From: Brachybacterium nesterenkovii
GTDB taxonomy: Bacteria; Actinomycetota; Actinomycetes; Actinomycetales; Dermabacteraceae
DNA length: 64,000 bases
Assembly (NCBI RefSeq): GCF_900163655.1
Contig: NZ_FWFG01000048.1
Location: 1-64,000 of the forward strand
Direction: 5' to 3'
In this document: positions 41,001-49,493 of the stretch, in pieces
Position numbering within the stretch: the stretch's first letter is position 1
Layout: each line of letters starts with the position of its first letter
The notes under the pieces: generated by a model
Databases searched by the model: none
What the model was told of the DNA's origin: nothing
What the model saw: the letters and a program-made list of their open reading frames with translations, nothing else
Made by a program: the position numbers and the translations under genes

Positions 41001-41987
41001 TCAGACGTCGGCGCGCAGCAGGAACAGGTCGGTCCGGTACGGGATGCCGACGATGCTCCCCGGCGCGTACCCCAGGTGCTCGTGGACGTACCAGTCGAGG
41101 TTGGCGAGCACCTTCTCGCGGCGCTCGGGCGATGCGGTGATGACGTAGCTGCGGGTGCGCGCGAGGTCAATCAGCTCCGGCGTGGGCCGCGGATCCTCCC
41201 AGCGGTGCACCACCCGCTCGACGATCCGCAGCCCGGCCGCGGTCGGCGGCGTGAAGTCGTCGCGCAGCACATCCCCGGCGTGCATGATCCGGCTGTAGCG
41301 GTGGACCCAGCCGATCGCGACATCGAGCGTGTTCCACACGAGGGCGAGGGTTCCGCCCGGGCGCAGGATCCGCGTCACCTCGGCGCTGGCGGCCTCGGTG
41401 TCGAACCAGTGCCAGGCCTGGGCGGCGGTCACGAGGTCGACGGAGTCGTCGGGCAGGCCCGTGGCCTCGGCGGTGCCCACGAGGGTGCGCAGGCGGGGCC
41501 GGGCGGGGCCTGGGCCGTCAGCCCCGTCCGCATCCGTGCGCGTGGGCGAGATGCCGGGGCCCGCGGCGAGGGCCGCGTCGAGCATCGAAGCACTGGGGTC
41601 GATCGCGATGACGTCCAGACCGCGGTCCGCCAGCGCCCGGGAGAGCTTGCCCGTGCCGGCCCCGAGGTCGGCGACCGTGGTGGTCGCCCGTGCGGGTGGC
41701 AGCTGCGGGCGCTCCTGTGAAGGAAGGGACATCGCCGCAGGGCTGAGCAGCGTCGAGGGGCCCGGCGAGGTCGAGTACCTGGACCTCGCTGTGTCGACCG
41801 CGTGCACGGCATCGAGGATCGCATCGATCACCGGGGCCGGGTAGCCGGGGCGCAGACGGTCATAGTCATCCCCCTGCCCGGCGAACGCCGAGGCCAGCTC
41901 GCGGTGCCGCTCGGGCGTGCCGAACACCGGGGCACTGCGCCGCGACACCGGCGGGACGGGCGGGTGCGAGCGGTCGGGGGCAGGCAT
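41001..41987 (-). CDS. Class I SAM-dependent methyltransferase
   Basis: A 328-residue methyltransferase (Methyltransf_11 type). Motif I reads VADLGAGTGKLS near residue 103, the acidic residue ending the next strand is in VIAIDPSASML, and the motif IV region is VDLVTAAQAWHWFD, which is typical of the UbiE/COQ5-like or TMA-like group with HWFD. A Ser/Pro-rich insert of about 30 residues precedes motif I and is not in usual members. Start ATG 41987. It is on the opposite strand to the DUF6318-like gene and apparently monocistronic. Substrate unknown. Confidence 0.86.
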   Translation of the reverse strand: MPAPDRSHPPVPPVSRRSAPVFGTPERHRELASAFAGQGDDYDRLRPGYPAPVIDAILDAVHAVDTARSRYSTSPGPSTLLSPAAMSLPSQERPQLPPARATTTVADLGAGTGKLSRALADRGLDVIAIDPSASMLDAALAAGPGISPTRTDADGADGPGPARPRLRTLVGTAEATGLPDDSVDLVTAAQAWHWFDTEAASAEVTRILRPGGTLALVWNTLDVAIGWVHRYSRIMHAGDVLRDDFTPPTAAGLRIVERVVHRWEDPRPTPELIDLARTRSYVITASPERREKVLANLDWYVHEHLGYAPGSIVGIPYRTDLFLLRADV

Positions 41988-42519
41988 GCCTCCGATCCTA
42001 GGTGCGCGATCTCGGACGCCCGCGGCCCCGGTGCGGCATGCGCACCGGGCTGCTCCCCTGACGGACGGTTCCGGCGCGACGGCCGACCCGGTCTGCCGCG
42101 ACGGCCCGTGACGGCAGGCCCCCACCTGCCGCCACGGATGCGGGCTCCCCCGATGCCCGCGCCGCGGCGATCTCGACGGGCCCCGGACCCCGTGGGGTCA
42201 GCCCCCGGCAGACGCCGTCTCGAACTGGTCACAACGCTAAGCGGCGGCGCGACCAGCGTCGATGGGGACAACTCCCCTGGGGAGAGGTGCCCATCGCGGC
42301 GCTGGGCTGCCCCGCCACGGCATCGCCCCCTGTCCCCCGCACCGAGTGCCAGCCTGCGACTCATCCGCGCCCGAATCTGAGTCCCAGCGTGACACTCGGC
42401 ACCGACGGCGGGCGCCACACGGACATCTACCCGCACCACTGCCGAGGGCACCCCCGGCGGCGCGGCGGCACGGCGACCCGGTAGCCAGCGAGACGACGAC
42501 GGGCCGAGCCTCCCTGGCG
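41988..42519. other. 530-bp intergenic stretch, no gene recognised
   Basis: It lies downstream of the DUF456 gene and upstream of the methyltransferase gene. Codon-like third-position bias is weak in every frame and there are no conserved motifs. I see no clear hairpin. Confidence 0.55.
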
Positions 42520-43029
42520 TCAGAGGCTGATGAAGTGGACCGTCGCCGCGATCGCGAAGGTCAGGGTCGACAGGAAGCCGAGGCCCAGCTCGGCGAGGAT
42601 GCCCAGGCCCAGCGACTTCACCGCGATCCACGAGGAGTCCCATGCGAGCTTCGGGTCCTTGCGGCGCGCCCACTCGGCCCCGTACAGGCCCAGCAGGAAG
42701 CCGATGAACAGCCCCAGGAACGGGATGACGAAGATGCCGACGATGCCTGCGGCGATGCCCACGAGGATCGGCCAGGTCGGGACCTCCGCGTCCTTCAGCC
42801 GTTTGCCCGTCAGCACATAGCTGCAGGTCATGCCCGCGATCGAGAAGACGGCGACGAGGGCGAAGGCGACCCATGAGGTCCAGCCGCCGGTGAGGATCGC
42901 CCACACGAGCATGGTCACGAGGATCGTGATGGAGCCCGGGAGCACGGGGACGACGATGCCGGTCAGACCCACCAGGAACAGGATCCCCGCGATGATCGTC
43001 GCGAGGATGTCGATGGTCAGGGAATCCAC
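42520..43029 (-). CDS. DUF456 membrane protein
   Basis: A 169-residue membrane protein of the DUF456 family, with about five hydrophobic segments. The glycine-rich GLFIGFLLGLYGAEW helix-loop and the preceding GIFVIPFLG block are typical. No function is established. The start GTG 43029 follows GGAGG at four bases and gives an N-terminus that begins directly with the first helix. It stands alone. Confidence 0.83.
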   Translation of the reverse strand: MDSLTIDILATIIAGILFLVGLTGIVVPVLPGSITILVTMLVWAILTGGWTSWVAFALVAVFSIAGMTCSYVLTGKRLKDAEVPTWPILVGIAAGIVGIFVIPFLGLFIGFLLGLYGAEWARRKDPKLAWDSSWIAVKSLGLGILAELGLGFLSTLTFAIAATVHFISL

Positions 43030-43183
43030 GGGACCTCCGGTCGATGGGGCGGGCGCGGCTCTCGCGCCGAGCGGGGCCATCGTAGCGGGGCGCTCCGCAC
43101 GGCTCCCGATGCGTGCTCACCGCCTCAGCGCCCGGCCTGCAGGGCCCGCCCCAACGGCGCTCGCACCGGGCCTGCCACCGTCA

Positions 43184-43219
43184 GCGCACGACTGCCGCGG
43201 TGCGCACGACTGCCGCGGC
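43184..43219. repeat. 18-bp tandem duplication downstream of sbcC
   Basis: GCGCACGACTGCCGCGGT (43184-43201) is followed by the same sequence with one change (43202-43219). It lies 80 bases past the sbcC stop. Confidence 0.8.
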
Positions 43220-43298
43220 GCTCACGATGATCGCCGCGCTCGCGCCGGACCTGCCGCGTCGCCGTCGGGCTCCCCGCACAGGCTCGCGGCTCTGCTCC

Positions 43299-46200
43299 TC
43301 ACGCGGTCACGGCCACCGCCGAGGTCCGGTCCGGGAGGCGGCGCACGTGGACCTGCTCGGGGATGCGCGCCTTGAGCTCGCCGACGTGGGAGACGATGCC
43401 GACCACGCGGCCCGTCTCGGACAGGCGGCCGATCTCCCCGATCACGGCGTCGAGGCGCTCGGGGTCCAGGCTCCCGAAGCCCTCGTCGATGAACAGGGTC
43501 TGCATCTGCACGCCGCCGGCCTCGGCGGTGACGATGTCCGCGAGCCCGAGCGCGAGGGCGAGGGACACGAAGAAGGTCTCGCCGCCGGACAGGGTCGCGG
43601 GGTCGCGCGGCAGGTCGGTGCGGCGGTCGATGACGCGCAGGTCCAGGCCGGTGCGCTGCGCGCCGCGACCGGTCGTGGCCCGCACGAGCTCGAGGTCCGC
43701 CCCGGACAGCAGCGACAGACGCGCGTTGGCCGCGGACACGACGTCCTCGAAGCGGCGCATGAGCACGTAGGTCGACAGGCGCACGCGCTCCCCGTCAGCG
43801 GAGCCGCCGGTGGCGAGGTCCGCGACGCGCAGGATGACGCCCGCCGTGGCCTGCACCGACACCACGGCGTCGCTCGCGCGGGCGAGGGACTCGCGGGCCG
43901 TCGCGGTCCGCGCGGCGGTGGCCGCACGACGCCCCGCCTCGGCCTGGGCCAGGCGGGCGGTCTCGGCCGCGACAGTGAGAGCCGTCTCGGCGTCCTCGAC
44001 GGCCGTGCGGGCGGCGGCCTCGGCCTCGTCGCTCGGGTCGGCGTCGGCGATGCCGGGCTCGGCCATCCCGTCGGTCAGGCGCGAGGCGTCGACGGCGCGT
44101 CGCTGGGCGGCCTCGGCGATGCCGGTGCGCTCGGCGGGGGCGAGCGCGGCGGCCCGGGCCTCCGCGGCGTCGGCGAACGGCTCGAGGTCCTCGTCGCCCA
44201 GCGCCACCGCGGCCGTCTCCAGCGCGGCATCGAGCTCGGTGCCCGCCTCGGCCGCACTGGCCGCGGCCTGCACGGCGGCATCGACGAGGCCCTGGAGCGC
44301 GACGGCGGCGCGGGCGCGACGGCTGTGGTGGTCGCGGCGGGCGGCGACGCTCGCATGCTCGCCGCGCGCTGCGCGGATGCGCTCGGCGTCTCGCGCGAGG
44401 GCCTCGGCCGCTGCGGCGATCGCGGTCGCCTGCTCCCGCGCGGCCAGGGCGCGCCGCTGCTGCGCCTCCTGCATGGCGGCGGTGCGGCGGTCGTGCTCCT
44501 CGACGGCTGTCCCGAGCTTCTCCGCGTCGCGGGCACACGACTCCGCGTGCGCGAGCGCGGTGCGGGCGGCCTTGAGCGCGGCCTCGGCGTCCTCGATGGA
44601 GAGCCCGCCCGCGGCCTCGGCAGCGGCGTGACGGCGGGCCTGAGCGACCTCGAGCGCGGTGCGTGCGGCGGCCGCGGCGGCATCGGCGGCGCGGCGCGTC
44701 TCCTCCGCCTCGGCGACGGTCTCGGCGTTCACATGGTGGGCGTCGGGAGCGGCGGGCCGCGGGTGCTCGAGCGCGCCGCACACGGGGCATGCCTCCCCGT
44801 CGGCGAGGTCGAGGGCGAGCTCGGCCGCGAGGCCCTCGGTGCGGCGTCGCCGCAGGTCGGCCTCGGTCTCCTGGGCGCGAGCGGCCGCCCGCAGCACGTC
44901 CTCGGCGCGGGTCTGAGCGGTCTCGACCGCGGCCTCCTGTCGGGCGGCATCCTTCGCCGCCGCGGAGCGCTCCTGCGCCGTCTGCACGGCCACGGCGGCG
45001 GCGGCGCGGTGCTCGGCCTCGGCCTGGGCCTCCCGCTGCCGCGCGATGAGCTGCTCGCGCTCGGCGGGGCGGGCGGCGAGGGCTTCGGCGTCGGCGGCGG
45101 AGCGGGCCTCGAGCGCGGACTGCTCCTCGCGCCGGGCCGCGAGGTCCTTCTCCCGTGCGGGCAGCTCGGCCTCGAGGGCGACGAGGGCGGTGAGCTCGCC
45201 TGCACGCCCGGTCTCCGCCTCGGCGAGCGCGGCGAGGGGCCGGGCGGCAGCCGAGCCGTCGCCCGGGGCCTCCGCCTCTCCCCCGGCCCGTCGCGCGGCG
45301 TCGGACGAGGTCGGAGCCTCCACCGCCCCCTCCCCTGCGATCGCGCCCTGTGCCCCTGCCGTCTCCGCGAGGTCCGGGTCCTCGGTGCGGGTCGCTTCGA
45401 CGGCGCGGTCGAGCTCCTCGCGCGACCGCGCGGCTGCGGTCTCGGCTCGTCCGCTGCGCTCGGCGGCGGCGATGACCGGGGCGGCGGCACGGTCGCGCAG
45501 CAGTCGGCGCGCGCCCTCGTCGTGGGCGGGAGCCTCATCGGCGAGACGTGCGGCGAGGGCGTCGAGCTCCCGGCGGCGCCGGATCCGCGCGAGCGCCTCG
45601 CGGGCGGCATCGCGGGCGCCCCGGCGCTGCACCTCGTCCTCGGTCGCCGCGGTCGCCGCCGTCTGGGTCGTATCGCGCGCGGACTGCGCCGCCGCGAGCG
45701 CGGCATCGGCGGTCTCGGCGATCTGCTCGAGCTCGAGCGCGCCGGCATGCGCCTCGAGGGCCTCGCGGGCATCGTCGTCCAGGGCCGCGGCCTCGGCGAA
45801 GCGCGCGACGGACGCCGTGAGCACGCCCGCGGCCTCCGTGACGGACCGCTTGGCGTCCTTGCGCATCTCCACCAGGCGCGCCTCGACGTCCTCGTAGATC
45901 GCGGTGCCGAACACGCGGGTCAGCACGGCCTGGCGCTCGGCGGTGTCGGCGGTGAGGAAGCGCGCGAACTCGCCCTGGGGCAGCAGCACGGTCTGGGTGA
46001 ACTGCTGGCGGGTCAGGCCGATCGCGCGGGTGATCTCCGCGCCGATCTCGTCGAGCCGGCTCGAGATCGGCGTGAGCCCCGCCCCGGCGCCCGCGCCGTC
46101 GGCGATGACCTGCTCGATGAGGTCGGGCGAGCCCAGGCGCCACAGCACGCCCTTGGCGTTCTCCCGGGTGGTGCCGCTGCCGCGCCGCTTGGCCCGCTGG

Positions 46201-46499
46201 TACTCCGGCTCGCGGCGCACACGGTAGATGCCTGAGCCGGTCTCGAAGATGAGGTCGACGACGCTGGGCTCGGTGGGCGGCGCGAACTGGGAGCGGATGC
46301 GCTCGTTGCCGCGCTTCATGTCCGCACCGGCGATGCTCCCGTAGAGCGCGTAGACGATCGCGTCGAGGATCGTGGACTTGCCCGAGCCGGTGGGCCCCTC
46401 GAGCAGGAACAGCCCGCTGGCCCCCAGGGCGGCGAGGTCCAGGGAGACCTCGTCGCGGAAGGGGCCGATGCCCTTGAGGCGCAGGTGGTGCAGTCGCAT
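43299..46499 (-). CDS. sbcC: SbcC, SMC-like ATPase subunit of the SbcCD nuclease
   Basis: A 1066-residue ATPase that works with SbcD to cut DNA hairpins and protein-blocked ends. The N-terminal Walker A is GPTGSGKST near residue 36. Long Ala/Glu/Arg-rich coiled coils flank a zinc hook C571-PV-C574. The C-terminal half has the signature LSGGETFFVSLALALGLAD and Walker B LFIDEGFGSLD. Start ATG 46499 follows GAGGAGA. It begins 11 bases after sbcD in a two-gene operon. Alanine content is extreme, in line with the host's composition. Confidence 0.95.
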   Translation of the reverse strand: MRLHHLRLKGIGPFRDEVSLDLAALGASGLFLLEGPTGSGKSTILDAIVYALYGSIAGADMKRGNERIRSQFAPPTEPSVVDLIFETGSGIYRVRREPEYQRAKRRGSGTTRENAKGVLWRLGSPDLIEQVIADGAGAGAGLTPISSRLDEIGAEITRAIGLTRQQFTQTVLLPQGEFARFLTADTAERQAVLTRVFGTAIYEDVEARLVEMRKDAKRSVTEAAGVLTASVARFAEAAALDDDAREALEAHAGALELEQIAETADAALAAAQSARDTTQTAATAATEDEVQRRGARDAAREALARIRRRRELDALAARLADEAPAHDEGARRLLRDRAAAPVIAAAERSGRAETAAARSREELDRAVEATRTEDPDLAETAGAQGAIAGEGAVEAPTSSDAARRAGGEAEAPGDGSAAARPLAALAEAETGRAGELTALVALEAELPAREKDLAARREEQSALEARSAADAEALAARPAEREQLIARQREAQAEAEHRAAAAVAVQTAQERSAAAKDAARQEAAVETAQTRAEDVLRAAARAQETEADLRRRRTEGLAAELALDLADGEACPVCGALEHPRPAAPDAHHVNAETVAEAEETRRAADAAAAAARTALEVAQARRHAAAEAAGGLSIEDAEAALKAARTALAHAESCARDAEKLGTAVEEHDRRTAAMQEAQQRRALAAREQATAIAAAAEALARDAERIRAARGEHASVAARRDHHSRRARAAVALQGLVDAAVQAAASAAEAGTELDAALETAAVALGDEDLEPFADAAEARAAALAPAERTGIAEAAQRRAVDASRLTDGMAEPGIADADPSDEAEAAARTAVEDAETALTVAAETARLAQAEAGRRAATAARTATARESLARASDAVVSVQATAGVILRVADLATGGSADGERVRLSTYVLMRRFEDVVSAANARLSLLSGADLELVRATTGRGAQRTGLDLRVIDRRTDLPRDPATLSGGETFFVSLALALGLADIVTAEAGGVQMQTLFIDEGFGSLDPERLDAVIGEIGRLSETGRVVGIVSHVGELKARIPEQVHVRRLPDRTSAVAVTA

Positions 46500-46510
46500 G
46501 GCGTCTCTCC

Positions 46511-47671
46511 TCAGGAGGCCTCGGCACGGCGGGCGCGCACGGCGGCGTAGGCGTCCTCGAGCACGGCATGCTCGGCGGCGTCGGGGGCGGCACCGGTGAC
46601 GTGGGCGAAGAACTCGTCCATCACCTCGACGGGGTCGGCGCCCTGGCGCACCACCGGGGTGATCGCGACGGCGTCCCGGCCCTCGGGGGCGAACTCGGTG
46701 AGCAGCAGGTGCGGGAGGGCCGCCCGGAGGGTCTCCTGCAGGTGCGCAGGGCGCGCCGGATCGGTGACGACGGCCTTGACGCGGTCCTCCGCGTGCCCGG
46801 GGGCGCGCTCGAGGATCTGCGCGAGCGTGCCGCGCAGCTCGACGAGACGGCGGCCGGCCGGGGTGGGACGACGGTCGACCGCGACCTCGCCGCCCGCGCC
46901 CAGCTCGACGAGCAGGACGGACTTGCGCTGGTCCTTCTCGGAGAAGGAGAAGGCGAGCGGGGAGCCGGAGTACCAGGCCGGGGCGCCGACGGTCCGGGTC
47001 ATGTCCTGGCAGCCGTGGAGGTGCCCGAGCGCCAGGTAGTCGATCCCGCCGAGCAGGGCGCCGGGCACCGAGTCGACGCCGCCGATGCGCAGGTCCCGCT
47101 CGGAGTCGCTGCCCGTCCCGCCGGTCACGAACGTGTGGGCCAGGACGACGGAGCGGGCGCCCGGGTGGTCGGCCAGGCGGGAGCGCACGCGGTCCAGCGC
47201 CGCGACGGTCACGGCCTCGTGGGAGCGAGCCAGGGGCTCGCCGCCCTCCGGCGCGAGGGTGAAGCGGGCGATGTCGGGCTCCAGGTAGGGCAGGCCGAAG
47301 AACAGCACCTCCCCGTGCGCGTCCTCGAGGATCACCGGGTGGTCGAGCCCCGGGGTGTCCGCGAGGATGTGCACGCCCGCGCGCATGAGCTCGGCGCCGA
47401 AGCCCAGGCGGGTCGCGGAGTCGTGGTTGCCCGGGGTGAGGATCACCGTCGAGACCTCCGCGAGGCGCGCGAGGGTGCGCGAGAGCAGCCGGACCGCGTC
47501 CACGGGCGGGACCGCGCGGTCGTACAGGTCGCCGGGGATGACGACTGCGTCGACCGCCTCCGTGGCCGCGAGCTCCACCAGCCAGTCGTGGAATCGGACC
47601 TGGTCATCGTGCAGATCGACGCCGTGCAGGGTGCGCCCCAGGTGCCAGTCCGAGGTGTGCAGGATCTTCAT
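46511..47671 (-). CDS. sbcD: SbcD, nuclease subunit of SbcCD
   Basis: A 386-residue Mre11-type metallophosphoesterase. Phosphodiesterase motifs are seen in order: HTSDWHLGR at the N-terminus, VIPGDLYDRA, TPGNHDSATR, LAHTFVTGG, and the late ALGHLHGCQ. All metal ligands are present. The start ATG 47671 has AGGGTGA upstream at good spacing; GTG 47680 in frame is the alternative. It is divergent from the NADH dehydrogenase gene. Confidence 0.95.
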   Translation of the reverse strand: MKILHTSDWHLGRTLHGVDLHDDQVRFHDWLVELAATEAVDAVVIPGDLYDRAVPPVDAVRLLSRTLARLAEVSTVILTPGNHDSATRLGFGAELMRAGVHILADTPGLDHPVILEDAHGEVLFFGLPYLEPDIARFTLAPEGGEPLARSHEAVTVAALDRVRSRLADHPGARSVVLAHTFVTGGTGSDSERDLRIGGVDSVPGALLGGIDYLALGHLHGCQDMTRTVGAPAWYSGSPLAFSFSEKDQRKSVLLVELGAGGEVAVDRRPTPAGRRLVELRGTLAQILERAPGHAEDRVKAVVTDPARPAHLQETLRAALPHLLLTEFAPEGRDAVAITPVVRQGADPVEVMDEFFAHVTGAAPDAAEHAVLEDAYAAVRARRAEAS

Positions 47672-47984
47672 GGTGATCACCCTAAAAGAGGGGTCCGACG
47701 AACGAAGCGCGCCGGACAGGGCTGCTACTTTTCAACACTCCCTTGTGCTAATGAGTCGAAGTGGGTTGCGATCCCTTGTACGGCTCGGGTGCCCTGTGAC
47801 CCCGCATCCCCGCCGCCTTAGGCGACCGTGCAATCCCCCATCGGCCTGCCCCGACCCCGCCGCGTCGCCTACCCTCGAGGCAGAGGCGCCGATGCCGTCG
47901 CCCCGTCCGCCCCGTCCCCGATCGGCCGCGGCCCGCAGATCGCCCCCGATCACGGGATCCGAGCCGCCCAAAGGAGCATCCGCC
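47672..47984. other. Divergent promoter region between sbcD and ndh
   Basis: An A/T-richer patch at about 47728-47762 stands out from the G/C-rich background and probably holds the promoters of both genes. On the minus strand TTAGCA and GTAGCA are 17 bases apart, a weak promoter candidate for sbcD. I see no operator palindrome. Confidence 0.4.
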
Positions 47985-49382
47985 ATGCCCGCGTCGCCCG
48001 TGGTTTCCCGTCCCCGTCGTCGGACCATGCCGTCCCTCCGCCGCCGCACCGTCCCCGCGCCCGACGGGGCGCACTGGCCCCACGTCGTCGTGGTCGGCGG
48101 CGGCTTCGCGGGGGCGAACGCCGTGCTGGGGCTCACGGACACGAAGGTCCGCATCACCCTCATCGACCGCAACCTGTACAAGACGTTCCAGCCGCTGCTG
48201 TACCAGGTGGCGACGGCGGGGCTGAACCCGGGCGACGTCACGATGATGCTGCGCGGGCTGTCGCTGAAGGTGCCCAACATGCGGTTCCGCCAGGGCGTCG
48301 TGACGGGCGTCGACCCGCAGGCGAAGACCGTCACGGTCGAGGGGGCGTCGGAGCCGTGGACCCTCGCCTACGACTACCTGGTGCTCGCCAACGGCGCCAC
48401 CACCACGTTCTTCGGCACCCCGGGCGCCGAGGAGAACGCGATGCCGATGTACACGCGCGCGCAGGCCCTGCGGATGCGCGACCGGATCTTCGCCGAGCTC
48501 GAGCGCACGAGCCGGGCGGGCGACGGGGATCGCCTGTGCGTGTCCGTCGTGGGCGGCGGCCCGACGGGCGTGGAGATCGCGGGCGCGCTGGCGGACTTCC
48601 GCCGTCAGGAGCTGGACATCCTCTACCCGGAGATGGACCCGGGCACGCTGCACATCCGCCTGATCCAGCGCGGCACCGAGCTCATCAAGGAGTTCGACCC
48701 GGGGCTGCGGGAGTATGCGGCCGATGAGCTCGAGGCCCGCGGCGTCGAGCTGAGCCTGGGGCACGGCGTGAAGTCCGTCGGCTACGACTACGTGGAGCTC
48801 GACGACGGCTCGATCCTCGAGTCCGACATCACCGTGTGGGCCGCGGGCGTGGCGATCCCGGACTGCGTCGCCGACTGGGGCCTGCCGCAGGTCAAGGGCG
48901 GGCGCCTCGACGTCGAGGAGGACCTGCAGGTCAAGGGCTTCCCCGGGGTGTATGCGGCGGGGGACATGGCCGCGCAGGCCGATCCCCTCCCCCAGCTCGC
49001 GCAGCCCGCGATCCAGACCGGCTGCCACGTCGCGGAGATGATCCACGCGGACGTCCACGGCGGGGCGCACAAGCCCTTCCGGTACAAGAACCTGGGCACG
49101 ATGGCGACGATCGGACGGCGCGCCGCGATCGCGGACATCCCCGGGGTGGGGAGCCTGACGGGCACCGCGGGCTGGTTCGCCTGGCTGGGCGTGCATGTGG
49201 CCAAGCTGCTGGGCCACCGCAATCGGCGGGCCGTGACGATGAACCTGCTGTCGCTGTACACGGGGACGCGCTCGACCCATCAGCCCAACCCGATCCTGGG
49301 CGATATCGACTCCGTCGCCGCGCAGCGCGAGTTCGAGAACCACGCCGGCGATCGGAAGTTCGGGCCCGGTTACCTCTCCTGA
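47985..49382 (+). CDS. ndh: Type II NADH:quinone dehydrogenase
   Basis: A 465-residue flavoprotein that passes electrons from NADH to menaquinone without pumping protons. The FAD motif VVGGGFAGANA is at about residue 30, the NADH motif VVGGGPTGVEIAGAL near 185, and the GVYAAGDMAAQ block near 320 completes the FAD site. The quinone-site motif AQPAIQTG is also present. The last 100 residues include the membrane-associating region. Start ATG 47985 follows AAGGAG. The frame continues upstream but there is no better start. Confidence 0.94.
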   Translation: MPASPVVSRPRRRTMPSLRRRTVPAPDGAHWPHVVVVGGGFAGANAVLGLTDTKVRITLIDRNLYKTFQPLLYQVATAGLNPGDVTMMLRGLSLKVPNMRFRQGVVTGVDPQAKTVTVEGASEPWTLAYDYLVLANGATTTFFGTPGAEENAMPMYTRAQALRMRDRIFAELERTSRAGDGDRLCVSVVGGGPTGVEIAGALADFRRQELDILYPEMDPGTLHIRLIQRGTELIKEFDPGLREYAADELEARGVELSLGHGVKSVGYDYVELDDGSILESDITVWAAGVAIPDCVADWGLPQVKGGRLDVEEDLQVKGFPGVYAAGDMAAQADPLPQLAQPAIQTGCHVAEMIHADVHGGAHKPFRYKNLGTMATIGRRAAIADIPGVGSLTGTAGWFAWLGVHVAKLLGHRNRRAVTMNLLSLYTGTRSTHQPNPILGDIDSVAAQREFENHAGDRKFGPGYLS

Positions 49383-49493
49383 CCTCAGCTGACAGATCGA
49401 CCAGGTCCCTCCGTCCGGTGCGGCCGGCGTTCTCGGCCTGCGCCCGGTCTTCGGCGTCGGTCCCCGCTTCGGCGTCGATCCCGTTCCCCCGCG

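Noticed and set aside
43113-46235. A 1040-residue open frame on the plus strand opposite sbcC
   Set aside because: Its codons mirror sbcC; the protein is Gly/Arg/Leu-rich without domains, while sbcC has all family motifs.
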